Below, in pieces: positions 5,970 through 13,316 of a DNA stretch of 19,469 bases. The translations under genes and the position numbers were made by a program. Source of the DNA: JAAYZQ01 sp034428935 (GTDB taxonomy: Bacteria; Chloroflexota; Anaerolineae; JAAYZQ01); NCBI GenBank assembly GCA_034428935.1, contig DAOUHB010000132.1, forward strand, positions 1 through 19,469. The letters are read 5' to 3'. The notes beneath the pieces were generated by a model, which made no database searches, was not told the DNA's origin, and saw nothing but the letters and a program-made list of their open reading frames with translations. Each line of letters begins with the position of its first letter. Position 1 is the first letter of the stretch.

Positions 5970-7388
5970 TCAACCGGGCGCGAGCTCTCGCGCCGCTTCG
6001 GCCATGATCTCGTCCAACTCTCGCTCCTGGTCGCCGGTCAAGGGCGGCACCTCGTGTTCTGCCAACAGGCGCTCGGCCTCGGCCCGGGCGCGGTCGGCCA
6101 TGAGCTGCGCGCCGCCCCGCTCCCACTCCTGGTGGGAGCGCCGCTCGGCGAGACAGGTGGACAGAAGCTCGCCGGCGCGCAGGTAGCGCACGGTATGCTT
6201 CTGATCGAGATAGTTGTGCGAGTCGCGCGACACGCGATCGATGAGCTCTACGGCGAGGGCGTCGTCGTCAACGGCAAACCCGCGGACTAGCCGGCCCACG
6301 GTCGATGCGATCTCGTTGTCACACACCATCTGGGCGTAGGAACCGGCCACTCCCGCCGCCATCTCGCCAATGCCCGACAGCTCGTCGGCGCCGGCCAGGG
6401 CCGGGGCGATGGCGTTGAGGGCGCGCTCGTGGCCGTTCTGCAGGTCCAGCGTGTGCGAGTTGGTGGTAAGGCCATAGACGTTGGCCGGCAGCCCGTAAAA
6501 GTGCGCCAGGGCCACGGTCCCGGCCGAAACCAGGCCCAGCTCCACGCCGCCCCACACCGACACCCCCGTCCGCGGCTCCATCATGGCCAGGCGCCCGCAG
6601 TAGACGACCGGCAGGCCCGGGCGCACCGACTGGGCCAGGACGATGGACGCCAGCACCTCGGCATTCTGCTGGGCCAGGGCCCCGGCCATGGACATGGGGG
6701 CCGTGGCGCCGGCGGTGGGGCAGGGTAGGGGGGCCAGGGAGACGCCCAGGCGGGCGGTCTCGATCATGGCCTCGGCCACGTCGTCGGGAAGGATGAGAGG
6801 GCTGATGGGCGAGATGCCCAGGCTCAACACATCGGCCGGCTTGCCCATGGCGGCGGCAGCCATGCGCGCCGTGTAGCGGACCTCGGCCGCGGTCTGCGTG
6901 CCGGGGCCCGTGAGCGGCTTGGTGGTGTGGGCCAGGGCTTCGCGATACATGGACAACGACATGAGCGGGCCCGGCACCTCCTGGGGTGTGAAAAATGGGG
7001 TGATGGAGGTGACTGCGGGCAGGGCATCCAGCAGGCGGGTCGCATCGCGCACGTCCTGGAGGGTGGCCGGGCGGAGGCAATGGCTGCCCGGCTCGTAGAC
7101 CTGGGCGGCGCCCCCCAGGTTGTGCCAGTGCAGCGTGCCGTCGCCCAGGGCAATGGCCTGGCCTCCGCGGCCCCGGATCGTAGCCTGTTGGGGGCAGCGC
7201 GCCAGGGCGCGCTCGACCAGTTCAGGCGGCAGCTCGACCCGATCTCCCCGGATCCTGGCTCCCTCCCCGGCGAGAATTTCCCGGGCTTCGGGCTGAGTAA
7301 GAAGAACACCGGTCGCATCCAGAATCCGCAATGTGGCGCGGTGGATGCGCTCCACCTCGCCAGCGGTAAGGACCATCCAATGGGTCAT
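5970..7388 (-). CDS. MttB-superfamily (trimethylamine/betaine) methyltransferase without pyrrolysine
   Basis: The 472-residue cytoplasmic protein matches the MttB family in length and layout. The N-terminus has the typical IHRATLRILDATGVLL and VELPPELVERALARCP segments, then a TIM-barrel core with MSLSMYREALAHTTKPLTGPGTQ and LAQSVRPGLPVVYCGRLAMM. MttB itself transfers a methyl group from trimethylamine to a corrinoid protein and carries an in-frame UAG pyrrolysine. Here the frame has no internal stop. Non-Pyl members such as MtgB act on glycine betaine and related quaternary amines. No corrinoid-protein or corrinoid-reactivation gene is in the window. The ATG at 7388 has GGAGAGA upstream; a start at 7439 lacks an SD. 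It heads the transporter 1 cluster and probably the transcript. The substrate is unknown; a quaternary amine taken up by the adjacent transporter is a fair guess. Confidence 0.9.
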   Translation of the reverse strand: MTHWMVLTAGEVERIHRATLRILDATGVLLTQPEAREILAGEGARIRGDRVELPPELVERALARCPQQATIRGRGGQAIALGDGTLHWHNLGGAAQVYEPGSHCLRPATLQDVRDATRLLDALPAVTSITPFFTPQEVPGPLMSLSMYREALAHTTKPLTGPGTQTAAEVRYTARMAAAAMGKPADVLSLGISPISPLILPDDVAEAMIETARLGVSLAPLPCPTAGATAPMSMAGALAQQNAEVLASIVLAQSVRPGLPVVYCGRLAMMEPRTGVSVWGGVELGLVSAGTVALAHFYGLPANVYGLTTNSHTLDLQNGHERALNAIAPALAGADELSGIGEMAAGVAGSYAQMVCDNEIASTVGRLVRGFAVDDDALAVELIDRVSRDSHNYLDQKHTVRYLRAGELLSTCLAERRSHQEWERGGAQLMADRARAEAERLLAEHEVPPLTGDQERELDEIMAEAARELAPG

Positions 7389-7433
7389 GCCATTCTCTCC
7401 GCCAGGACCCCTACTTGCCGAGTCCTCGATGAC

Positions 7434-7462
7434 TTGCACTTCGGCTCATTTTAACATAGAAT
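7434..7462 (+). promoter_or_regulatory. Sigma-70-like promoter for the serine hydrolase gene
   Basis: On the plus strand, TTGCAC (7434-7439) and TAGAAT (7457-7462) are separated by exactly 17 bases. Transcription would start near 7469, giving a GC-rich leader of about 128 bases before the ATG at 7597. The -10 region shares bases with the spacer of the opposing promoter. Confidence 0.6.
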
Positions 7463-7476
7463 CAGATACGGCGCAA
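7448..7476 (-). promoter_or_regulatory. Sigma-70-like promoter for the methyltransferase/transporter 1 operon
   Basis: On the minus strand, TTGCGC (7476-7471) and TAAAAT (7453-7448) are separated by exactly 17 bases. Transcription would start near 7441, giving a leader of about 53 bases before the ATG at 7388. The AT-rich patch stands out in otherwise GC-rich DNA. It overlaps the plus-strand promoter below, so the two should compete. Confidence 0.6.
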
Positions 7477-7596
7477 GCGACATGGACGCGTCGCGTGTGC
7501 GGCAATGACCGGCTCATCGAACGCCGGCACGCCGCCGGCCCGTCCGGCGCTCAAGCGGCCTGGCGACGGCCGCAACTCATCGCTGAGGATGTAACC

Positions 7597-9255
7597 ATGC
7601 AAAAAACGCTCGAGCACCTGGATCTGTTCATCGAGGAGCAGATGGCGGCCGCCGGCACGCCCGGCGTGGTCGTGGCCCTGACCGACGGCCGGTCGCTCCT
7701 GCACGTTGCCCCCCACGGCCTGGCCGACGTGGCTGCCAGCCGCCCGGTGGAGCCCGACACCCTCTTCGAGATCGGCTCCATCAGCAAGTCCTTCACGGCC
7801 ATCGCCCTGCTCCAGCTCCGGGAGGCGGGCCTGGTGGACCTGCACAGCCCGGTCCGGCGCTACCTTCCCTGGTTCCACGTGCCCCCCGCTCCCGGCCTGG
7901 AGGGCCAGGCCGGCATGGACCTTATCACCCTTCATCACCTGCTGACCCACACGGCCGGGATCGTGAGGGGCACGGATTTCAGCACCGAGGGGCGCTACGA
8001 GGTCTGGTCGCTGCGCGACACGGTGGCCGCCACCCCGCCGGGCACTTTCTTTCACTACTGCAACGTGGGCTACAAGGCCCTGGGTGTGATCCTGGAAGAG
8101 GTGCTGGGCCGCCCGTACGACGAGATCATTGCCGAACGCATCTTCCGGCCCCTGGGGATGGACGCCAGCGAGGCAGTGATTACCCACGACACGCGCCGCC
8201 GCCTGGCCGTGGGCTACGAGTCGCTGTACGACGACCGCCCCTTCCACCGCTCCCTGCCCCTGGCTCCCGCCCCCTGGCTGGAGACCGGCACGGCCGACGG
8301 CAGCATCGCCTCCACGGCGGCCGACATGGCGGCCTACGTGCGGCTGCTGCTGAACCGGGGGCGCGGCCTCCTGTCCGAGGAGGGCTTCGGGCTGTTGGCC
8401 GGGCGGCTGGTGCCCCTGCCCGAGGACGAGGGGGAGCGGGGCGAGTTCTACGGCTACGGGCTCCAGGTGGGCGACGAGGACGGGCACACCATCGTCAGCC
8501 ACAGCGGGGGCATGGTGGGTTACTACGCGGCCATCGCCGCCGACCTGGAAGGCGACCTGGGCGCCGTGGCGCTGTGCAACGGCCCGGGCGAGCCCATGGC
8601 CGTCGCCCGCCGGGCGCTGCGCCTGGTGCGGTGGGCCCGCGAGGGCCGCGGCCTGCCCCCTGCCCCGGCCGGGCCGGAGCGGGTGGAGGATGCCGGCGCC
8701 TACGCCGGCGTCTACCGCCCGGCCAGGCGGGAGACCGGGGGAGAGAACTCGAACGAGGACGAGACCGAGATCGCGGTCTCGGCCGGCGGCGCGGGCCTGG
8801 AGCTGCGGCTCGCCGGGCAGCGCGCGGCCCTGGAGCGGCGGGGCGCGGACTGTTTCTACGCGCCGCATCCTGCCCTGTCGCGCTACCTGCTGCGCTTTGC
8901 GCGGCTCGAGGGCCAGGTGGTGGAGGCCTGGTGCGGGCCGGAGCTGTTCGTGCGCCCGGGATGCGCGGGCGAGGCCGCCCCGGAGCCGCCCGCCGCGTGG
9001 CGGGCCTACACCGGGCACTATCGCTGCCACAACCCCTGGCTGGGCAACTTTCGCGTCGTCCTGCGCCGCGACCGGCTGATCCTGGCCTTGCCCTGGGGCG
9101 AGGAGCAGCCCCTGGTGCCCCTGGCCGAGGCCCTGTTCCGCGTCGGCGACGACGAGCGCCTGCCCGAGCGGCTGTGCTTTGACACCGTCCTGGGCGGCCG
9201 GGCGCGCCGCGCCAACCTGGCAGGCTGCGACTACTATCGTACGTTCACCCCGTGA
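7597..9255 (+). CDS. Serine hydrolase of the beta-lactamase/S12 family with two C-terminal beta domains
   Basis: The 552-residue protein has the penicillin-recognising serine hydrolase fold over about residues 1-350. Its three active-site motifs are Ser61-Ile-Ser-Lys64 (FEIGSISKSFTA), Tyr154-Cys-Asn156 (FFHYCNVGYKALG) and His302-Ser-Gly-Gly (SHSGGMVGYY). Family members include DD-peptidases, D-aminopeptidases, esterases and amidases; true antibiotic resistance is not implied. Two related beta-rich C-terminal segments follow, one from YAGVYRP (about 369) and one from YTGHYRC (about 471), like the DUF3471/lipocalin-like domains of this family. I see no signal peptide, so it is probably cytoplasmic. 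The ATG at 7597 has GAGGA eight to nine bases upstream; longer in-frame starts lack this. Its stop overlaps the converging peptidase gene by 11 bases. Confidence 0.92.
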   Translation: MQKTLEHLDLFIEEQMAAAGTPGVVVALTDGRSLLHVAPHGLADVAASRPVEPDTLFEIGSISKSFTAIALLQLREAGLVDLHSPVRRYLPWFHVPPAPGLEGQAGMDLITLHHLLTHTAGIVRGTDFSTEGRYEVWSLRDTVAATPPGTFFHYCNVGYKALGVILEEVLGRPYDEIIAERIFRPLGMDASEAVITHDTRRRLAVGYESLYDDRPFHRSLPLAPAPWLETGTADGSIASTAADMAAYVRLLLNRGRGLLSEEGFGLLAGRLVPLPEDEGERGEFYGYGLQVGDEDGHTIVSHSGGMVGYYAAIAADLEGDLGAVALCNGPGEPMAVARRALRLVRWAREGRGLPPAPAGPERVEDAGAYAGVYRPARRETGGENSNEDETEIAVSAGGAGLELRLAGQRAALERRGADCFYAPHPALSRYLLRFARLEGQVVEAWCGPELFVRPGCAGEAAPEPPAAWRAYTGHYRCHNPWLGNFRVVLRRDRLILALPWGEEQPLVPLAEALFRVGDDERLPERLCFDTVLGGRARRANLAGCDYYRTFTP

Positions 9256-11101
9256 CGGCCAGGGCCTGCTGAAAAAAGTCGGCCAGGCGAGGGTAGAGGA
9301 CGCGCTGGTTGGCGGGCCGGGCGATGCCGTGGCCCTCGTCCTCGAAGGCCAGCAGCTCGTAGGGCACGCCGGCCTCCTCCAGGGCCCGGCGCACGACGCG
9401 CACGTTCTCGGGCGTGACGTTGGGGTCCTGCAGCCCCTGGACGATGAGCAGCCGCCCCCGGATGTCCCCCACGGCGTGGAGGGGCGAGCGCTCGCGGTAG
9501 CGTTCGGGCACCTGGGCCGGCGAGCCGCCCATCATCTCCTCGCTCAGGGGGCGCAGGTCGGGCCGCGTCGTCTCATAGTCGACCACCAGGTCGGTCATGC
9601 CGCAGATGGGCGCCGCCGCGGCCACGATTTCGGGCGGGATGTGGGTGATGGCCCACCACGACGAGTAGCCGCCGTAGGACGTGCCGGTGATGCCCACCTT
9701 GCCGGGCCGGGCGATGCCCGCGGCCAAGAGGGCCTCGATGCCGGCCCGGATGTCCTCCTGCTCGTCGCCGCCCCAGCCGCGGACCTTGATGGCCTCCCGG
9801 TAGGAGTGGCTGAAGCCGGTGCTGCCCCGGTAGTTGGGGTCGAGGACGGTAAAACCCCGGGAGACCAGGTACTGGATCTGGGTGTTGATGCGGTCCTCGC
9901 TGTGCCAGGTGGGCCCGCCGTGGACATAGACGACCGTGCCCCGGTCCTCGCCCCGCGGCCGGTAGAGCCAGCCCTGGATCTCTAGCCCGTCGGCGCCGCG
10001 CCAGCGGAAATCCTCGGCGCCCGCCAGGTTGGCGGGGGTCAGCGGCGTGCGGTCCCAGATGCCGGTCAGGCTGGCCACCTCGCCCGCCCCGTCGCCGTCG
10101 AGGGCAACGCGCACCAGGTCGGCGGGCTGCCGCGAGCTGTAGGCCTCTGCCACCCATTCCTGGCGTCCTCCCCGCCCGGGCGGGCCGGCCGGCGCCAGGG
10201 GGAGCAGGCTGCCCGGCACGTCGGGCAGGGGCGTCTCGCGCCCGCTCTCCACGTCCAGGAGCGAGGCGCGCAGGCGGGCGCCCCTGGCCTCCACGAGGAC
10301 GGCGTGGCGGCTGCCGTGGGGCACGTAGGCGCTCTCCACGTTGCGCTCGGGGTCGTCCACCAGCCAGCGCAGGGAGCCCTCGTCCACGTCCCACAGGCCC
10401 ACGCGCTGGTAGGTTTCAGCCTCGGCCAGGACCAACGCCCGCCGGGAGTCGGGGAGCCACGAGGCCCAGGCCTTGCGGTCATCGCCGGCGTTGACGATCT
10501 CCCGGTCGTCGCGGCCTTCCACGTCCACCAGCCAGACCTGGCGGCCGGCGGGATGGCGGTCCTTGCGGGCATAGAGGACGTGGGTGCCGGCGTGGTTCAG
10601 CTCGGGCACCGAGTAGGCGGCCCGCGCGGGCCGGGCCAGGGGCCGGCGCCGGCCCGGCTCCAGGTCGTGGCGATAGACCCACGTGGCCTCGATCTCGCGC
10701 CCCGCCTCCTCGTCCCAGTTGGCGGCATAGACCAGCCAGCGGCCGTTGGGGTGCAGTTGCCCTCCCCGCAGGAAAAAGTGGGGCGCCGCCTCGGTGAGGG
10801 GCTGCATCTCGCCGGGCCGGTCCAGGTCGACGCGAAAGATCTGTGCCCGCTCGTCCCCGTCGTGGTCCTGCGCCACCAGGACGGCCCGGCTATCGACCGT
10901 CCACGAGGCGACCACGGTGTCGTCGGGCGTGTCGGTCAGGCGCAGGGGCGGCGCCGAGCCGTCGGTGGGCGCGGCATAGACGTCGGCGGCCGGGCCGGTG
11001 CGATACCAGGTCCAGGCCACCCACCGGCCGTCGGGCGAGACGTCAGGCCCGGCCAGCAGCGGCAGGGTGAGAAGTGCTTCCAGGAAGGAATCAGGGTTCA
11101 T
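9245..11101 (-). CDS. S9 family peptidase (prolyl oligopeptidase/acylaminoacyl-peptidase type)
   Basis: The 618-residue cytoplasmic serine peptidase has an N-terminal WD/PD40-like beta-propeller of roughly 350 residues with recurring 'DGRWVAW', 'DSRAVLV', 'NGRWLVY' blades. A C-terminal alpha/beta hydrolase domain follows. The triad is clear: Ser475 in GTSYGGYSS, Asp559 in QGLQDPNV and His591 in EDEGHGI. The oxyanion segment VYVHGGPTWH is intact. Such enzymes release dipeptides, acyl-amino acids or oligopeptides from short peptides taken up by the cell. The ATG at 11101 has GAGGT seven bases upstream. The gene lies 155 bases behind the second ATPase gene in the same direction, so it may be the last gene of that operon or a separate unit; two hairpins lie in the gap. 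It converges with the serine hydrolase gene. Confidence 0.95.
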   Translation of the reverse strand: MNPDSFLEALLTLPLLAGPDVSPDGRWVAWTWYRTGPAADVYAAPTDGSAPPLRLTDTPDDTVVASWTVDSRAVLVAQDHDGDERAQIFRVDLDRPGEMQPLTEAAPHFFLRGGQLHPNGRWLVYAANWDEEAGREIEATWVYRHDLEPGRRRPLARPARAAYSVPELNHAGTHVLYARKDRHPAGRQVWLVDVEGRDDREIVNAGDDRKAWASWLPDSRRALVLAEAETYQRVGLWDVDEGSLRWLVDDPERNVESAYVPHGSRHAVLVEARGARLRASLLDVESGRETPLPDVPGSLLPLAPAGPPGRGGRQEWVAEAYSSRQPADLVRVALDGDGAGEVASLTGIWDRTPLTPANLAGAEDFRWRGADGLEIQGWLYRPRGEDRGTVVYVHGGPTWHSEDRINTQIQYLVSRGFTVLDPNYRGSTGFSHSYREAIKVRGWGGDEQEDIRAGIEALLAAGIARPGKVGITGTSYGGYSSWWAITHIPPEIVAAAAPICGMTDLVVDYETTRPDLRPLSEEMMGGSPAQVPERYRERSPLHAVGDIRGRLLIVQGLQDPNVTPENVRVVRRALEEAGVPYELLAFEDEGHGIARPANQRVLYPRLADFFQQALAVTG

Positions 11102-11167
11102 GGGCGTACCTCATGTTCTTTGGCTGTTGTCTCCATCGAAAAGGACACGCTACTGACCAAAGCGCTC

Positions 11168-11189
11168 GCCGCGGATAACAATCCGCGGC
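11168..11189. repeat. Perfect inverted repeat in the ATPase-peptidase gap
   Basis: GCCGCGGAT and ATCCGCGGC form a perfect 9-bp stem around an AACA loop. No T-run follows on either strand, so this is not a standard intrinsic terminator. It could limit read-through, protect mRNA ends or bind a dimeric regulator of the peptidase gene. Confidence 0.65.
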
Positions 11190-11201
11190 TCTTCGAGACA
11201 G

Positions 11202-11221
11202 CGCGGGGTTGTGATCCCGCG
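11202..11221. repeat. Second inverted repeat in the ATPase-peptidase gap
   Basis: CGCGGG and CCCGCG pair around an 8-base loop (GTTGTGAT), 12 bases from the first inverted repeat. Two GC hairpins in tandem after the last ABC gene suggest a transcript-processing or pausing region. There is no U-tract. Confidence 0.5.
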
Positions 11222-11256
11222 TGAGCGATGGTTGTTTTCATCTTTCGTGGTGCCTG

Positions 11257-12321
11257 TCACGCGCGGATGCAGGCCACGTGGTGACCGGGGGCCACCTCCC
11301 GCAGCTCGGGGTCCACCTGGCGGCAGTCGTCGATGGCCAGGGGGCAGCGGGGGTGAAAGCGGCAGCCCGGCGGCACGTCGCTGGGGTTGGGGATCTCGCC
11401 CTGGAGGACCGTGCGCCGGCGCCGCCGCCGGGGATTGGGCACGGGCACGACCGAGATGAGGGCCTGGGTGTAGGGGTGGCGGGGCGACGAGAGGACCGCT
11501 GCCGTGGGCCCCAGCTCGACGATGCGCCCCAGGTACATGACCGCCATGCGGTCGGTGAAAAAGCCGGCCGTGGCCAGGTCGTGGGTGGTGTACAGGATCG
11601 TGATGCCCCGCTGGCGGCGCAGCTCCAACAGCAGGTTCAGAATGTCGGCCCGGATGGAGACGTCGAGCATGGACACCGGCTCGTCGGCCACCAACAGCTC
11701 GGGCTCGAGGACCAGGGCGCCGGCGATGACCACCCGCTGCCGCTGCCCGCCCGAAAGCTCGCCGGGGTAGCGGCCCCAGAAATGGTCGGCGGGCACCAGG
11801 CCACAGACCTCCATGGCGTCCCGGACCCGCTCCTCCCGCTCCTCCCTGCCGGCGCCCAGGCGATGGATGCCCAGCGGCTCGGCCACGATGTCCAGGACGG
11901 TCTGGCGCGGGTTGAGGGCCTCGTAGGGGTCCTGGAAGATCATCTGCGCCCGCTGGCGCAAGAGCAGGATCCGCTGCCTCCGCCGCAAGTCGGCCAGGTG
12001 CAGCCGCGTGCCGGCCGGCGCCTCGCCCTGCAGCGAGGGGCCGCGGCCGTGGGCCCACTCGGCCACGTCATAGCCCTCCAGGAGAATGCGGCCGTGGGTG
12101 GGCGCTTGCAGGCCCAGGACGTTCATGCCCACCGTGGTCTTGCCCGAGCCCGACTCGCCCACGAGGGCCAGGATGTCGCCGGCGGCCAGGTCAAAGCTGA
12201 CGCCGTCGACGGCGCGGACCACGCGCCGCGGGCGCCGGGCCAGCACCTCGCCCGGGCTGCGGGCCAGGGGAAAGTGCTTGTGCAGGTCCTGCACCTGGAG
12301 GATGGTTTGCGGCTCGGTCAT
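11257..12321 (-). CDS. Oligopeptide ABC transporter ATPase, OppF/DppF type
   Basis: Cytoplasmic nucleotide-binding subunit of 354 residues. Walker A is GESGSGKTT (55-63), the Q-loop is MIFQDPYEALNP, the signature is LSGGQRQRV (189 onwards), Walker B is LLVADEP with Asp213/Glu214, and the switch His is His247. The C-terminal oligopeptide-transporter domain has Cys320, Cys326, Cys333 and Cys351 in the GCxFxPRC...C...C pattern that carries a [4Fe-4S] cluster in Dpp/Opp ATPases. About 30 extra residues (AEWAHGRGPSLQGEAPAGTR region, 88-110) lie between Walker A and the Q-loop compared with ordinary DppF. The ATG overlaps the stop of the partner ATPase (ATGA), with GGAGG six bases upstream. It pairs with OppD to power transporter 2 and possibly transporter 1. 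Confidence 0.95.
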   Translation of the reverse strand: MTEPQTILQVQDLHKHFPLARSPGEVLARRPRRVVRAVDGVSFDLAAGDILALVGESGSGKTTVGMNVLGLQAPTHGRILLEGYDVAEWAHGRGPSLQGEAPAGTRLHLADLRRRQRILLLRQRAQMIFQDPYEALNPRQTVLDIVAEPLGIHRLGAGREEREERVRDAMEVCGLVPADHFWGRYPGELSGGQRQRVVIAGALVLEPELLVADEPVSMLDVSIRADILNLLLELRRQRGITILYTTHDLATAGFFTDRMAVMYLGRIVELGPTAAVLSSPRHPYTQALISVVPVPNPRRRRRRTVLQGEIPNPSDVPPGCRFHPRCPLAIDDCRQVDPELREVAPGHHVACIRA

Positions 12322-13304
12322 GGGGCGCCTCCGGGCCCGGGCTCCGCGGACCGCAGGAGGAGGCAGGCGGCCCGTTGGCCGGGAGCGACCTCCACCTGGG
12401 GCGGCGACTGGCTGGCGCAGGCGTCGATGCGCCGCAGGCAGCGCGGCTGGAAGCGGCAGCCGGGCGGAAGGTCGTCCAGGCGCGGCGGGTTGCCCGGGAT
12501 GGACGACAGGGCGGCGCCCGGCCGCTCGACGTCGGGAAAGGCCTGGAGCAGGCGTTGGGTGTAGGGGTGCGCCGCGGCGTTAAAGATGGCGTCGCAGCCG
12601 GCGGCCTCCACGGCCGTGCCGGCATACATCACCAGGACGTCGTCGCACACCTCGGCCACCAGCCCCAGGTCGTGGGTCACAAAGATCACCGACAGGCTCA
12701 GCTCGCGCTGCAGCCGCTGCAGCGTCTCCAGGATCTGGGCCTGGATCATGACGTCCAGGGCCGTCGTCGGCTCGTCGGCGATGAGGACGTGGGGCTGGCA
12801 GGCGAGGGCCATGGCCATCACCGCCCGCTGGCGCATGCCGCCGCTGTACTGGTGAGGGAACTGGCTGCCCCGCTCGGGGGCAATGCCCACCAGCTCCAGC
12901 AGCTCGCCGGCCCGCCGCTTTGCGGCGCGGGCCGACGAGGCGACGCCGTGCACCTGGAGGGCCTCGACGATCTGGCTCTCGATGGTGCGCACCGGGTTCA
13001 GGGCGTTCATCGCCCCCTGGAAGACCATGGAGATCCGGTGCCAGCGCACGCGGCGCATCTGGGCCTCGGTCAATTGCAGCAGGTCCTGGCCCTCGAAGAG
13101 GATCTGCCCCCCGACGATGCGCCCGTTCTGGGGCAGCAGGCGCAGCAGGCTCAGCATGACCGTCGTCTTGCCGCAGCCGCTCTCGCCCACGATGCCCAGG
13201 GAGCGGCCCTCTTCCAGGGCAAAGCTGACCCCTTCCACGGCGTGGAGGGCCGCGCCGCCGGCCAGGTAATCGACAGAAAGTTCCCTGACGTCCAGCAAGC
13301 TCAT
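12318..13304 (-). CDS. Oligopeptide ABC transporter ATPase, OppD/DppD type
   Basis: Cytoplasmic nucleotide-binding subunit of 328 residues, near the usual length. Walker A is GESGCGKTT (40-48), Q-loop Gln96 is in MVFQGAMNALNP, the signature is YSGGMRQRA (153 onwards), Walker B is VLIADEP with Asp177/Glu178 followed by the D-loop TTALDV, and the switch is His211. The phrase MVFQGAMNALNPV is typical of the D-type rather than the F-type subunit. Cys283, Cys289, Cys296 and Cys314 form the C-terminal Fe-S cluster pattern. GAGG lies six bases before the ATG. The gene begins 12 bases after the DppC stop and overlaps the OppF gene by four bases, so the pair should be made in equal amounts. Confidence 0.95.
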   Translation of the reverse strand: MSLLDVRELSVDYLAGGAALHAVEGVSFALEEGRSLGIVGESGCGKTTVMLSLLRLLPQNGRIVGGQILFEGQDLLQLTEAQMRRVRWHRISMVFQGAMNALNPVRTIESQIVEALQVHGVASSARAAKRRAGELLELVGIAPERGSQFPHQYSGGMRQRAVMAMALACQPHVLIADEPTTALDVMIQAQILETLQRLQRELSLSVIFVTHDLGLVAEVCDDVLVMYAGTAVEAAGCDAIFNAAAHPYTQRLLQAFPDVERPGAALSSIPGNPPRLDDLPPGCRFQPRCLRRIDACASQSPPQVEVAPGQRAACLLLRSAEPGPGGAP

Positions 13305-13316
13305 CTCTGGCCTCGG

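Larger units (their letters stand above)
11098..11241 (-). other. Possible 47-codon small ORF ahead of the peptidase gene
   Basis: An ATG at 11241 opens a 47-residue frame (begins MKTTIAHAG, serine-rich middle, ends EVRP) whose TGA overlaps the peptidase ATG as ATGA. There is no convincing SD, the frame spans both hairpins of this gap, and the product is not recognisable. It may be chance. I list it because its stop abuts the next start exactly. Confidence 0.2.

Noticed and set aside
5970..7388. Pyrrolysine-containing MttB.
   Set aside because: The frame has no in-frame UAG and reaches full family length without one.
7485..7492. GACGCGTC palindrome as a shared operator with the CCACGCGTGG palindrome at 19250-19259.
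   Set aside because: Only the ACGCGT core is common to both; that is too short in GC-rich DNA to claim one regulator.
7597..9255. Antibiotic-resistance beta-lactamase.
   Set aside because: The SxxK, YxN and HSGG pattern and the extra C-terminal beta domains fit the broad S12 esterase/peptidase group. There is no signal peptide for a periplasmic resistance enzyme.
11168..11221. Intrinsic terminators at this site and at 4026-4059 and 17090-17111.
   Set aside because: The stems are strong but no T-run follows on the transcribed strand, so I call them regulatory or processing stem-loops only.
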